Assembly (NCBI GenBank): GCA_963920525.1
Contig: OY986435.1
Location: 275,364,848-275,428,847 of the forward strand
From: Dichetophora obliterata
Taxonomy: Eukaryota; Arthropoda; Insecta; Diptera; Sciomyzidae
DNA length: 64,000 nt
Reading direction: 5' to 3'
Shown here: positions 22,150-33,100 of the stretch, one piece after another
How positions within the stretch are numbered: position 1 is the stretch's first letter
Layout of the letters: every line of letters starts with the position of its first letter
Translations under genes and position numbers: made by a program
Notes under the pieces: generated by a model
Database searches by the model: none
What the model saw: the letters and a program-made list of their open reading frames with translations, nothing else
Told to the model about the DNA's origin: nothing

Positions 22150-22790
22150 TTAATTGGAAACATTTTTTCCGAAAGTAGCCACATGAACTGAATTAACAAA
22201 TTGAAGTCTAATTCGACCAATATATAGAATCCGTAATATTTTCTACCGTCCAAAATATAGAATTTTTGTTGATTTGTGGGCGGTATAAGATGGTGTGGAA
22301 AATTTTTGTTTTTCCCCGTACCATCTCGTACTCGAAAGAAATCGACTTCACTTCACTCCACGCTTTTTCCCTGAAAAAGGGGCGAAACATAGTGCAATCA
22401 AGCCAATTTTTAAAACAGTGGCCGAAAGTAACCATGCAAACTAAATTAAAAATTGTTAGTCTTATACGACGAAAACTGTCTGAAATATATAACATTTATT
22501 GATTTGTGGGCAGTGAAAGGGGGCGTGACAATTTTTCCGTAAATCATCTCGTACTCAAAAACAGTATACTATGTACATAAATTTAAGCTCAATTAGCTTA
22601 GTAGTTTTGGAGTTTTAATGATTTCTTAAAAGTGGACGTAGGTATAATGCGACCACGCCCATTTTTAATACAATTTACGAAAGTAAGCGTACGAACTAAA
22701 TTACCAAGTTTTAGTCTTTTACTTCACCAGGCGGTGAAAGGGGTGTAACAAACAGTTATTTTACGTAAACCATTTAGAACCTGGGAACAT
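22150..22790. repeat. GGGCGTGG-family repeat units
   Basis: Diverged units with 'GATTTGTGGGCGGTATAAG', 'CATCTCGTACTCGAAAGAAA', 'ACAGTGGCCGAAAGTAACC', 'AGTGAAAGGGGGCGTGACA' and 'GCGACCACGCCCATTTTTA'. Same family and orientation as 1850-2420. ORFs of 95 and 78 codons are by-products. Confidence 0.75.
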
Positions 22791-23005
22791 TGGCATAGCA
22801 AGCGGGGGATCAAGGGGACTAGATGCCCCCGCTTATTTAGCTAGATAAACAATTTAAAAAGAATGCTTCAAAAGTTATTCAAAATATCAGTTTTTTTTTA
22901 CAACGATAATATTTTTATATTTTATATTTTATATCAGTTTTTTTTACAACGATAATATTTTTATATTTTATATATTGCTAAATTATTAATATTCTAATTT
23001 AAAAC
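22790..23005. repeat. Local direct duplication (~55 bp)
   Basis: 'ATATCAGTTTTTTTTACAAC' followed by 'GATAATATTTTTATATTTTA' occurs twice, at about 22,884-22,932 and 22,932-22,972. Otherwise AT-rich flank of the hAT fragment. Confidence 0.6.
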
Positions 23006-23009
23006 AAAT

Positions 23010-23298
23010 TTGGATACACTGAAAAAACTTTTAAATGAAGTTGTTAAACTTGTTGCTGTGGTTTTGACTGTGCCTGCATCAGTAGCTTCATCTGAGCGTT
23101 CATTTAGTGCACTAAGACGGCTCAAAAGGTATTTTCGAGCAACTATGACACAGAAACGACTCACAACCCACGACCCACGACCCACTCATACAGATTTGCA
23201 AAGATAAAACAGAAGAATTGAATTTGATGGAGGTGGTGAGAGGTTTTTTTGTTGCAAGGACAGAAAGAAACATTTTGGAAGAATTTAAATTGATATAA
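23010..23298 (+). pseudogene. hAT transposase C-terminal (dimerisation) fragment
   Basis: The frame reads 'VVLTVPASVASSERSFSALR' then 'RLKRYFRATMTQKRLT', the hAT dimerisation domain (SSERSFS.L.R.K.Y.R..M...RL). It then breaks in a tandem CGACCCA duplication at about 23,167-23,186. In another frame it continues 'KDKTEELNLMEVVRGFFVAR' and 'TERNILEEFKLI' to a TAA at 23,296. The small duplication is enough to explain the frameshift. The N-terminal DNA-binding and catalytic parts are not present. Confidence 0.85.
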
Positions 23299-23299
23299 C

Positions 23300-24530
23300 T
23301 TTTTGTACGTTATTGCATTTAAACCATGTAAAGATATACCTTGTCTTGCTTTATAAAAGCAACAATTATTTCTTATATTTTCATATTACAATATTAAAGA
23401 TCCTTTAAAAAATGATCTCTTTTATATATATATTTTAAATATTTTTATTTTTTTCTTGTTTCAAAACTAAAATAAAAAATTTGTTTATTCATATTCATGT
23501 TTCTTTTAAGAAATTTTGGTGATTTTTTTTTTGCACCCTCATTTTTACTTCCCCCAATTGAAATAACCTTCCGACGCGCTTGACTTGAAAATTAACTGCC
23601 ACTTGTGAATGCCTTCAAGGAGGGGTATTTTTACATCTTCTGTGGACCCTAGTCGTGGACAGCGTTGCCGTTTGGCTACAAATGTAGCCAATTGGCTACA
23701 TTTAAAATGGAAAGCTACAATGCTACGATGCTTCTTAAATGGCTAGATTTTTATAGTTTCAATAATTTTTTTGTATTTTCAATAGAAAAAATTTTAAAGG
23801 AACACTTTATATGTAAAAACCAATAAATAAGATTTTTGTTCACGCCTTTAGTGCATAGTATTTAACCCTTAGCGCATATATTAACTGTCAGTTTACAAAT
23901 TGTACATTTTCCTTTATACATATATGTCAAAACTATCAATATTATTATGTGTGACGTTTGAAGTACTTGGTAGCTGATGTGAAATGGAAAAATAAATTTA
24001 TAGGTATATAATGTTTAATCAATTGGCCTAAATGAATTGTTGTGAATTTTAAGAGCAAATCAAATTAAGATTTGATTTCTCAAGAAAATACTTGGAACTT
24101 TTTAAAAAAAAACTCCAATCGAGGTTTTATCATACAATGACAATTAAATTTTGGATATAATTTTACAACTTGAAGACTTATGTAATGTTGATTGTGATAA
24201 CATCGTAGTTCAATGGACTTTAATAAAATTAAGTGAAAACAATTTAAAATGTGATATCGATTCCTTTTTCGAACAAGTCTTGCATTAAAAATGGACAAGC
24301 CGAGCAAATGTTCTCAGATCTTACAAATTTCCTATTTAATTTACAATATTTGCCCCATTGTTCTGCAGTCACAGAAAGAAAGTTTTTGGCCTTTCGACAA
24401 AAAAATTAGATTAGAAAAAAGCGAATATAAGAAAAAAATTGGAAGAAATAAATCATGACTTGTAAGGAATTAGTTAAAAATAATGCACAAAAAACTTCCA
24501 AGGATTTCAAATCAGACTGTAAAAGATCTG
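23300..24530. other. No recognised feature
   Basis: AT-rich. A near-palindrome at about 23,675-23,700 ('GGCTACAAATGTAGCCAATTGGCTACA', broken here by its own repeats) is the only structure noticed. No domain or TIR. Confidence 0.4.
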
Positions 24531-24539
24531 AATTGTCTT

Positions 24540-25590
24540 TAGAATTTATTGTTCTTTATATTTTCATATCATCTGCATAGATAAGTAGATGAGAGTGTTC
24601 AATGATGTAGGTTAGATCATTAATGGCTAAAATAAACAGAAATGGATTAAGGTGGCTACCTTGAGGAACACCTGACTCAGCAATAAATTTAGCAGACAAT
24701 ACGCCTCGAAATCGTATTTAATAAGATCGCTCTGTCACATATGATTGAATCCAGCTTACAAAAAGTTGTGGAAAGCCCATTATCAGTTGCTTTACTAAAA
24801 TCAGTATAAATATAGTCGATCTGGTTACCTAAGTAAAATCGTTTTAAAATCGAGGAGATTAGACACAGTGGATCTGCCGGTAACAAATCCATGCTGAAGA
24901 GTTGTTCTGACTTTCACACAATGAATTTTCACACGAGCCGCTGTTTTATATTCTAAAAGTTTTAGAATCGACGAGAGTTTAGCGATAGGCCTATAGTTAT
25001 TTATATCGTTCTTAAAACCTTTTTTATAAATAGGACTTGTAAAAGATTGTTTTCAAAAAAGTGCAAAATTACAGTCGCTAATTGATTTATTGAATAACAT
25101 GGATAGAAGTTGACTTAGAACGAAACCGCATCGTGTTAACACTGCTGCAGGAATTCCGTCAGATCTAGCATTAAGATCCTCATCGAGCGACCCAATATAC
25201 TTTAAACTCTAGGTGTAGAATTCATATATTCAAAGTACTCTTCATCAGGATTAAATGAGTCTAAATAAAAGTACTCTTTAAATAGATTGGCAAATAGACC
25301 ACAAATAACGTCAGAACCGTCAGTAAATCTGTCAGAAGTTTTAAATGATGAGGGGAATCCATCAGATTTTTGAATTTTTTGTGTTAATGAAACCCCACAA
25401 TGTCTTTGAATTAGACAATATTCTGAGCTGAATACTGTTGAAATAGTTATGATATAAGGAAGCTGAGCAATTTTCAAAATTCAGAAACAAACGCTTGTAG
25501 GTTTCTAGGTCATTTAAGTCTAAGCTACAGACATATTTTTTTCCATGATCTATTCCTGTTGTTGCGCAAAGTCTTTAACTACTTTGTGTA
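24540..25590 (-). pseudogene. Non-LTR retrotransposon RT remnant (Jockey/CR1 type)
   Basis: Reading the minus strand from 25,590 down gives 'YKTLRNNRNRSWKK', 'LTQKIQKSDGFPSSFK' and 'LFANLFKEYF' (pre-RT linker). Next come 'DGIPAAVLTRCGFVLSQLLS', 'SPIYKKGFKNDINNYRPIAK', 'LSSILKLLE', 'LQHGFVTGRSTVSNLLDFK' and 'DYIYTDFSKATD' (catalytic Asp box A). The last blocks are 'SGVPQGSHLNPFLFILAIND' and 'LLIYADDMKI' (the YADD box) near 24,560. Nearly all RT blocks survive but in several frames with stops. It has lost the endonuclease and C-terminal parts. Confidence 0.88.
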
Positions 25591-25727
25591 CCAGTGACAG
25601 AGAAAACATAGCAAAGATTTCCATAAAAAAACAATTAATTCAATCACGAGTGTGTTATTATTAACATTTTCTAAAATTACATGAAGTTTACTTTGAAGTA
25701 AATGATTAAATTTAAAAAAGTAAGCTC

Positions 25728-26780
25728 TTACAAAATTGAATTCATAAACTTAAGATAGTCCACTTTCAGCTCGATACACTTATTCCAACGATTTTCTAAC
25801 ATTGCGATGCCCTTTGAATAGTAAGATTTTTCAAGATCTCCGAAGTACGCTTCAGTTTCCAATTCATCTTGTTCATTCTTCGCAAATCTCCTTACCTGGA
25901 GCCATCTTTTATGTTTGGGAACAAATAATAGTCGCTGGGGGCCAAATCTCAAGAATATGGGGAATGAGAAAGCAGTAACTTGTGAAATTTGGCCATGATT
26001 TCGATCAATTTGTGAGCTGGAGCAATTGTCTTGCAAAAATCTGATTATTTTTCTTCGATAAATGAGTCCGTTGTTTGCTATTTCGTTCTTCCATCAGTCC
26101 AGTAATTTGTAGTTAAAGTTACTATTGAGTTCTTTTTTAATTAGTCGATGAACAAAATGCCCATTTTATTCCAAAAAACAGACAACACTAGTTTTCCAAC
26201 CGTTTGTTGAGTCTTTCCTCGCTTTGGTGCACTTCCACTGGGACTCACCCACTTTTTTGCTGATTCCTTAGATTCTGGTGTATAGTGGTGAATCCATATT
26301 TCATCCATGGTCATTACTTTACGCAAAAAATTAGTCGAATTTTGTCCAAACAGTGTTGGGAAGTGCGAACACGGTCATGTTTTTTATTGATCAGCAACAT
26401 ATCATGCATATTGATCAGCTTTATCATACCAAAATGTACATTTAAAATTGAAACCACTATCCTTCTTGATATGCCTATGGCTGTAGCTATCTTATGCACT
26501 TTTACTTTCAGATTGTCTTATACGAAATCGGTGATTTTTCCAAACATTCTGGAGTGGTCACTGTTTTTGGTGCTCCACCGGCGTGTTTATCTGTTGTGCT
26601 GATTCGACCTTATTTGAACTCTGCAATCCAATGTTTCTCTGCTGAATACGCCGAAGCAGATTCACCATAACATTTATCGAACTTTTCTTTTGTTTTTTTC
26701 GCACATTTGTTACGCAAAAAGTAATGCTTAATCAAGGCACTAAATTCTTCTTTATCAATTTGTATGACAATACCAAAAGT
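25728..26780 (-). pseudogene. mariner transposase, decayed
   Basis: Minus-strand frames give, N to C, 'DKEEFSALIKHYFLRNKCAK', 'YSAEKHWIAEFK', 'TVTTPECLEK' and 'MRKVMTMDEIWIHHYTPESK' (first catalytic region). Then 'KEWVSPSGSAPKR'-like text (written KKWVSPSGSAPKRGKT in this copy), 'VVCFLE.NGHFVHRLIKKEL', 'FLQDNCSSSQI' (second Asp) and 'PKHKRWLQVRRFAKNEQDE' follow. The C-terminal part, 'LETEAYFGDLEKSYYSKGIA' and 'MLENRWNKCIELKVDYLK', is well kept. These are standard mariner blocks (WVP/S..L.., HDNA, ..YF..L..SYY..GI..LE.RW.KCI). Multiple stops and frameshifts make it dead. Confidence 0.9.
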
Positions 26781-26899
26781 TGTTTAATTTAGAACACTGT
26801 CACGTCACTATTTATTGACAGATCAATCTGACATTTATGGTGTGTTCATGTTAAGGTTACCACCCATCAAAACTGTTGTGCATTTAAAAAGTGGTGGCG

Positions 26900-27190
26900 C
26901 CGTCACTTAGAGGCCAGCAGCATCTTGAATGCCTTAGCATTTCACAGGTCGCTGTTCACTCAGATACCATCTTAAAAAGTTGAGCCTATCTGAATCAGAT
27001 GTCTGCAGACTATGCGAGAAGGAGGAAGAAACCCCAGAACACATTCTATGTAAATGTCCAGCAATCTGCAGTCTCCGACTTCATCACTTTCAGACTTTCT
27101 CAGACATAGACAGAAGTGCCTCCATTAACAATTAGGAACATGAAGACAGAACAGTGCGAAAATTTATTGAAAGACTAATGGCGTTTTATT
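26900..27190 (+). pseudogene. I-clade non-LTR C-terminus (Cys-rich knuckle) remnant
   Basis: The plus strand at about 26,945-27,110 reads 'CSLRYHLKKLSLSESDVCRL' and 'CEKEEETPEHILCKCPAICS'. The pattern C..C....E...H.LC.C follows the RNase H domain in I/R1/LOA-type non-LTR elements. It continues to about 27,200 with 'RTVRKFIERLMAFYSL'. No RT or RNase H sequence is attached here. Confidence 0.75.
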
Positions 27191-27212
27191 CACTCTGACT
27201 TAAATTTCTTAA

Positions 27213-27607
27213 CCCATTAACCGCGGTTGGGTATTTTTTACCCATGAAAATGCTTCTGCCGAATTGATCATATCTCAGGATTGGTAACAGCTAAGTGATT
27301 TATTTTTTGTATGTTGCTTTAAGAAAACATAGTGCTATAAATTATTTTTAGAGTGCGTCAAGAAATTTTTACCAACTACACCTGCTATTGATAGTAAATT
27401 CCTGATATAAAACTATGGTTTCGTTGCAAAAGGAATTTGTGCAAATTTAGAACACGTTAACATCGGTCGGGTATTTTTATACCCAACTCATATCTCGACT
27501 ACGGTGAAAGATACAAAGTTGAAATTTGATGTGTTAGTTCCTGTGATCAATATAAGAAAGCACATGGAAAAAATCGTACGAAGCGTTTGGGAGCAGCGGT
27601 TAATGGG
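27213..27607. mobile_element. 395 bp MITE, TTAA target, CCCATTAACCGC ends
   Basis: CCCATTAACCGC at 27,213 is mirrored by GCGGTTAATGGG ending 27,607. TTAA precedes it (27,209-27,212) and TTTA follows it (27,608-27,611), so one side has a probable substitution. A CCC start plus TTAA fits piggyBac. Two internal palindromes, GGGTATTTTTTACCC (about 27,229) and GGGTATTTTTATACCC (about 27,468), lie just inside the ends. Confidence 0.65.
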
Positions 27608-27757
27608 TTTATATTGATTAAATCTAGCTGTCAGTAAAATAACTTTGGAATTAAAATCCTAAGTTAAAATTTCGTTTTTTTCAACCAGTTAAATCTAACT
27701 GACAGTTATAAAAAGTCAGTCAAATTTTAATTTCTATTAAAAATTATCCAGGGAAAT

Positions 27758-28430
27758 TTGGTTTTATTGTTAACAGAAATTTATTTTTCGCGTTTTAAAC
27801 TTGAAAATTATTCTCTGATGAGAAAAAAAAACAATTTAAAACCATGGCAGTATTATACTGGTAGCATTGACAGTTGTTATGGAAAACATGTGCTGTCAAA
27901 AAATATACTCAAAAAGAAAGTACTTTCAATCGGCCATTATCAATAAGTGAAAACAGAACCAATGTTAAAAATGTTGAAGTGCTAGGCTTCTCGTTTGATT
28001 ATGGTCAAGAAGGAATCAAGCAAAAATCTCAAAATCAAAGTGATAAGAAGGGAAATGGAGATGCGAGAAGAAGAACATGCTGTGCATGTCTTTCAAAATA
28101 AGGCTGAGCATAACGCTAAGATAGAAATTTTTGCGGCACTGTTGGCGGAATTGCGCGAGAAGTCAGAGCTGCGCAAAAAAAATTTTAATGCTAAAAAATA
28201 GAAATAAAAAAATAGATTTGTGATTATGAATAAATATAAATAATAAATAATAAATTGTTATTATTTCCATTAAAATTAAGCTAGAATTTACAAGTGTCTG
28301 GAAGTATTTAAGAAGGAAATTGTCACATGCATTCCGTTCATTTGTGTTTAAATTTGGCACTTCAGTCATCGATAATATATTATCCAAATTTTCTATGTTT
28401 GTGGGCGGTGTTGGCTATTTTGCTTCAATT
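27758..28430 (+). other. ORF-rich flank of PIF/Harbinger scrap; function unknown
   Basis: A 68-codon ORF (27,995-28,201) is Lys/Glu-rich, with 'EEHAVHVFQNKAEHNAKIEI' and 'FAALLAELREKSELRKKNF', likely helical or coiled. PIF/Harbinger elements usually carry a second Myb-like gene beside the transposase, and its tail is often charged and helical, so this could be that tail. I see no Myb domain. Overlapping ORFs at 27,758 and 27,874 show nothing. Confidence 0.25.
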
Positions 28431-28431
28431 G

Positions 28432-28665
28432 CTATATTGTGCAATATTTACCATGCCAGTATAAAGAGTTTTGCCAAAGGAAGCCAAGAGCTAACACCAG
28501 AAAACGATGCTTGATTGCATTGCGTGTTCGAATATGACTTTCGTTGTAATATTGACGTTCATTAAATTCGCAATGATGTAATGAAGTGGCCAAATAATGC
28601 GTATTACAATGTTCTGAATTTCCTACTATAATAAAATTGCCAAAGTCACACCGTTCCAAATGCAT
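28432..28665 (-). pseudogene. PIF/Harbinger transposase fragment
   Basis: A 77-codon minus frame reads 'IIVGNSEHCNTHYLATSLHH' then 'NERQYYNESHIRTRNAIKHR'. It corresponds to the segment of PIF/Harbinger (HARBI1-type) transposases around the middle to last acidic residues (GDSGY.L..YL.TP.....E..YN..H..TRN.VER.FG). Catalytic residues are partly replaced (GNSEH for GDSGY). The fragment is isolated, with no TIRs found, so it is a relic. Confidence 0.7.
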
Positions 28666-28689
28666 TTTTAAATTCGAATTATTAAATGA

Positions 28690-29240
28690 ATTAAATTGTG
28701 GTATTTAGATCAAGTAAGTTTTTAAATAAGGCAACAACATCAACAACAACTCTGTATAGAGTCAATCACTTAGCTGACTAGACAGTCTGTTTCGGAAATC
28801 GCTACATTTTCCTCTTCAGTAGTCTTGAGTGATTAAGCTGTGATCAACTCACTGTTTAAACTAATATATGAATGAGCAGATTTTGGAATTCATTCTTTTG
28901 AATTGTATGGCTGCTAATCATATGACATTTCAAAGCAGTAGGCTATTTATAGATCACCGCCATCAACTCTACCAAGGTTGCCATCTGTTCTAGATGCTTC
29001 TTTACTTATTTCAATATTCAATATTCATGCACCATAGAAATGAAACGAGTTTTTGCTTCGCCAGAAGCTAGTGTTCTAACTAAAAGGTGGCTTTTTCACA
29101 AACAAATGTTCAATTACACATGACTTTGACCGAAATCGATCAATTATTAGATTATTTAATCAATTTGACATTAGTTAACTTATTTGGCCGGCTCCGCCAT
29201 AGTTAGTTAATTAGTTTTATGCTCTAAGAAATTATTACAT
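28690..29240 (+). repeat. ~550 bp dispersed repeat, first tandem copy
   Basis: Runs from 'ATTAAATGAATTAAATTGTG' through 'CTCTGTATAGAGTCAATCAC', 'GACAGTCTGTTTCGGAAATC', 'ATGGCTGCTAATCATATGAC' and 'CACATGACTTTGACCGAAAT' to 'TAGTTAATTAG'. The next copy follows directly. The offset of the shared 'CTGTATAGAGTCAATCAC' motif between copies is about 552 bp. Contains (CAACAA)n. Non-coding. Confidence 0.85.
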
Positions 29241-29645
29241 GAATTAAATTGTGAGCTTTAGATCAAGTAAGTTTTTAAAGAAGGCAACAACAACAACAAC
29301 AACAACAACTCTGTATAGAGTCAATCACTTAGCTGACTTGACAGTCTGTTTCGGAAATCGCTACATTTTCCTCTTCAGTAGTCTTGAGTGATTAAGCTGT
29401 GATCAACTACTGTTTAAACTAGTATATGAGTGCGCAGATTTTGGAATTCATTCTTTTGAATTGTATGGCTGCTAATCATATGACATTTCAAAGCAGTAGG
29501 CTATTTATAGATCACCGCCATCATTTCTATCAAGGTTGCCATCTGTTCTAGTTGCTTCTCTATTTATTTCAATATTTATTGGTGTTCGATAGTTTGTCGA
29601 AATGCACCATAGAAATGAAACGAGTTTTTTGCTTCGCCAGAAGCT
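29232..29645 (+). repeat. ~550 bp dispersed repeat, second, shortened copy
   Basis: Same landmarks as the first copy but stops after 'GCTTCGCCAGAAGCT' at about 29,645, where unique sequence begins ('CGAATTATTAAAATTGG'). Part of the terminal block found in copy one ('GTGTTCTAACTAAAAGGTGG' onward) is absent. Contains a longer (CAA)n run at 29,286-29,310. Confidence 0.85.
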
Positions 29646-29971
29646 CGAATTATTAAAATTGGTTTGGGCATGCGACGCTCCAGACGTGCAACGATGTTCG
29701 TAACTTTCATATCAGCAACTTTCATGAGTTGCGTTTGTGAATTCGTTGCGTGTTGACGTGCGTCCGTCCGTTTCATACACATATTTTAATTTAACTAATT
29801 GTGTTTTTTTTGTTTTATAATGCACCGCGACTAATGTTATATGTTTCGTCGTGTTTTTTTTTTTGTTTATTTAAATGTTTTAAAAGTTTTTAAATTAAAT
29901 GTTAAATGTATGTTAAAATCAACAAAATAAATAAAATAATAAGAATAAAATAAAAACTAATTATCAATAAA

Positions 29972-30186
29972 AACAACCACAAAACGGGTTTTGGAGAGAG
30001 CCGCCAGCTGCTGCATCAACATCGCTGGACAGCATTGATGTTTTTTTACTGACCACGCGAGGGGCTTTTCTATGCTCCTCGCTGTGTAAGTAATTGTTGT
30101 TGTTTTCGTTTCCGTCAATTCCGCTATCCTCTCCAATTAGTTGCGTCTGTGGGTAAGGTTGCACAGTGGGCTGAATTGTGCTGAAG
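29972..30186 (-). other. Possible last exon of a host gene, unproven
   Basis: On the minus strand 'TGCCTTTACTTCAG' at about 30,186-30,199 looks like a splice acceptor. It is followed by about 70 open codons: 'STIQPTVQPYPQTQLIGEDS', 'GIDGNENNNNYLHSEEHRKA' and ending 'SLQNPFCGCFY' at a TGA. An AATAAA lies downstream at about 29,865. Composition (Asn, Gln, Ser, Glu rich) fits a disordered protein tail and is less AT-biased than the surroundings. There is no known domain. It lies between a repeat and the LINE, so it could also be part of the LINE 5' region. Confidence 0.25.
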
Positions 30187-30189
30187 TAA

Positions 30190-33100
30190 AGGCATAACAC
30201 TTGCTTCAGTACTTTTTATATTGCTCATGTTGTGCGGCTCTCTTGCAGACGTAACTAATTACCTTATATGCCCTTATTTGTTTGATATTTGCATGGTGCG
30301 GAAATGTCGGGTCATTTTCGCATAGATTTTTGCAATGTTCGTGGACTGAGGGCGAATTTTTTCTCGGTATATGTTCATTGTACTCTACATAGGCCTCAAA
30401 TAATGGCACTGGGCGAGACCCGGGTGGCCGAGGATGCAGATCCACTGGATTTTCATATACCTGGGTACCGCTTACTGCCATTGTTTTCATTGCATAGAGG
30501 CATCGCCCTTTTTATAAGAACGGATGTAGCATACCAGTGTGAGAGGAGTCTGAACGTGACCGATCCAGAGTTTAGCTCAATGTGGGTTAGGTTCAGGCTT
30601 CGCTCTCACTTGCTGCATTTTTGTTTTATTTATAGAAGCCCGAATCTAGGGAGAGAGCCCACTTTTAACAAACTGGACTCTCTCTCTGATTCGATTACGC
30701 ATATTTTGGGGTTGTTTCCTGACAGTGAGATCGTTGTAGCAGGCGATTTCAATGTCCACAACCCGGCTTGGTTACGTCACTCGGGCCCATTGACACCTGT
30801 TGGGAAATATGTTGAGCTATTTGCTGAATCGAACCAATTGATTCAACTAGTGAAGGAACCCACTTTTTTTCCTCAAAGTGATATGCATAGCCATAATACC
30901 CTTGACCTTTTTCTGACTTCACATCATGAAAAATATGATGTGAGTGTCAACGCACCTCTTGGTAACTCGGACCATTGTACCATCTCCGCTGTTTTTCCAT
31001 ATTCTAACCCCTGCACCTCTACGCCTAAAGCCCCGAAGAGGACTGCATGGTTTTATGGAAGGGCAAATTGGACTGCGTTAAATAATTTTTATCGCAACTT
31101 CAATTGGAAATTATGTTTCGCTGATAGAAATGTGAATGCCGCGGCTGTCATGATACAAGAAATTATTTTATTGGGTATGCGGTCTTTCATTCCCAATAAG
31201 ATGAGAAGCATTAAACCAAAAGACCACTCATGGTTTAATGAGACTTGCAGGATTGCAGTCAGGTCCAAAGAGGAAGCCTTTCAGAATTGGCGTTCTAACA
31301 AGAATACTGATACTAAAAGACTTCGCATCGAGGCAAGGAATCGCTGTAATGCAATTTTAAAACGCGAAAAGTTTCTGCACGAAGCTCGCATTCGAGAACA
31401 GGTTCTTCTCTGCCCCAAAGGGAGCAAAAATTTTTGGTCATTTGTTAAAAGAGTTAAGAACCAGACATCGTCATCGATTCCAGCTCTTTTAAAAGATGAC
31501 CAAATCTTCACTGACTCGGCTGATAAAGCGAACCTATTGGCTAGATTGTTTGCACAAAATTCCACTCTCTCGGATAGCAATCAGCCACTGCCCTTTGTTG
31601 AGAGTGGATCTTCTGCAATGCAGGAGATATACTTTCGAACGAGAGCAGTTAAAAGGGTCCTCTCAAATCTCAACGTAAACAAAGCCTCTGGTCCTGATGG
31701 CATACCGCCAATTGTGCTTAAAATGTGTGCTTCTTCGCTGGCTCGGCCTTTGCGCAACCTTTTCAACATCTCCTACAGAACAGGAATATTTCCATCTTGT
31801 TGGAAGGTGGCAAATGTCCAGCCGGTACCTAAAAAGGGTGATGCCACGAACCCTGCAAACTACCGACCCATTGCGATATGCTCTACGCTTTCCAAAGTTA
31901 TGGAGAGCGTAATAAACTTCAACGTTATGAACTATCTGGAGCACAACCAACTGCTCAGTGACCGTCAATATGGTTTCCGTAGGGCTCGCTCTACTGGTGA
32001 TCTTATGGCGTTCTTAACCGAAGAATGGAATAAATGCGTTCACTTTTTCGGCGAAAGCAGGGTTGTTGCTCTGGATATTTCAAAAGCGTTCGACCGAGTG
32101 TGGCATAAAGCGCTCGTGTCAAAACTTGATGCATATGGTTTTGGTGGTAATTTTGCTCGATGGATCATGTGTTTCCTCAAGGACAGAACGATTCGAGTCG
32201 TAGTTGACGGTATTTCGTCCGAGAAGCACGCCATCAACGCGGGAGTACCGCAGGGTTCAGTTCTATCGCCCACCTTGTTTCTGGTTTTTATCAACGACCT
32301 TCTGTCGTTGACGCATAACCCAATACATTCGTTTGCGGACGACAGCAGCATTTGTCATTCATATTCATTCAAAAAACGCCCAAGCTCTATGGAGATTGAG
32401 AGAAAAAGGCAAACTATGAATGACACACTCCTTAATGATCTACAAAAAATCTCCGAGTGGGGTCTTGCTAATAGAGTAGAGTTCAATGCAAGCAAGACCC
32501 AGTGTTGTCTGTTAACCCACAAGCGAGTGAATTGCCCTTTAGCTCCTCTCAGTATGAATGGTGTGGATCTTGTGGAATCAGCCGCTCTTGACGTTCTGGG
32601 CATATCGATCCAATCTGATCTTCGTTGGAATGATCATATTTTCGATGTGTCGAAAGAAGCGGGCAAGTGCCTAGGTTTTCTAAAACGGTGCAAAAAATAT
32701 TTCACTTCAGCTGATCTTCGCATGATCTACACCTCATATATTAGGCCGAAAATGGAGTACAATTCGCACATTTGGGCAGGGGCTTCAAAATCTTATTTGG
32801 AGCTTCTGGACCGAATTCAACGTCGTGCGATATATTTGATAGGGGATGAAAGTATTTCATCCTCTCTCAACTCTCTTGGGCATCGACGTAATGTAGGTTG
32901 CCTAAGCCTTCTGTATAGGTATTACCATGGGAAGTGTTCAAGGGAGATACATGGCCTGACGCCACCAGCTCGTGTGTTTCCCAGGTCCACTCGGGCAGCT
33001 GTCCAAGCCCACCCCTTTACCATTGCATCGATGCCTAATAGAACCTCGCATTACCGCGATAATTCGTTCTTTAGTCGCGCGGTTAAGTTGTGGAATAGTC

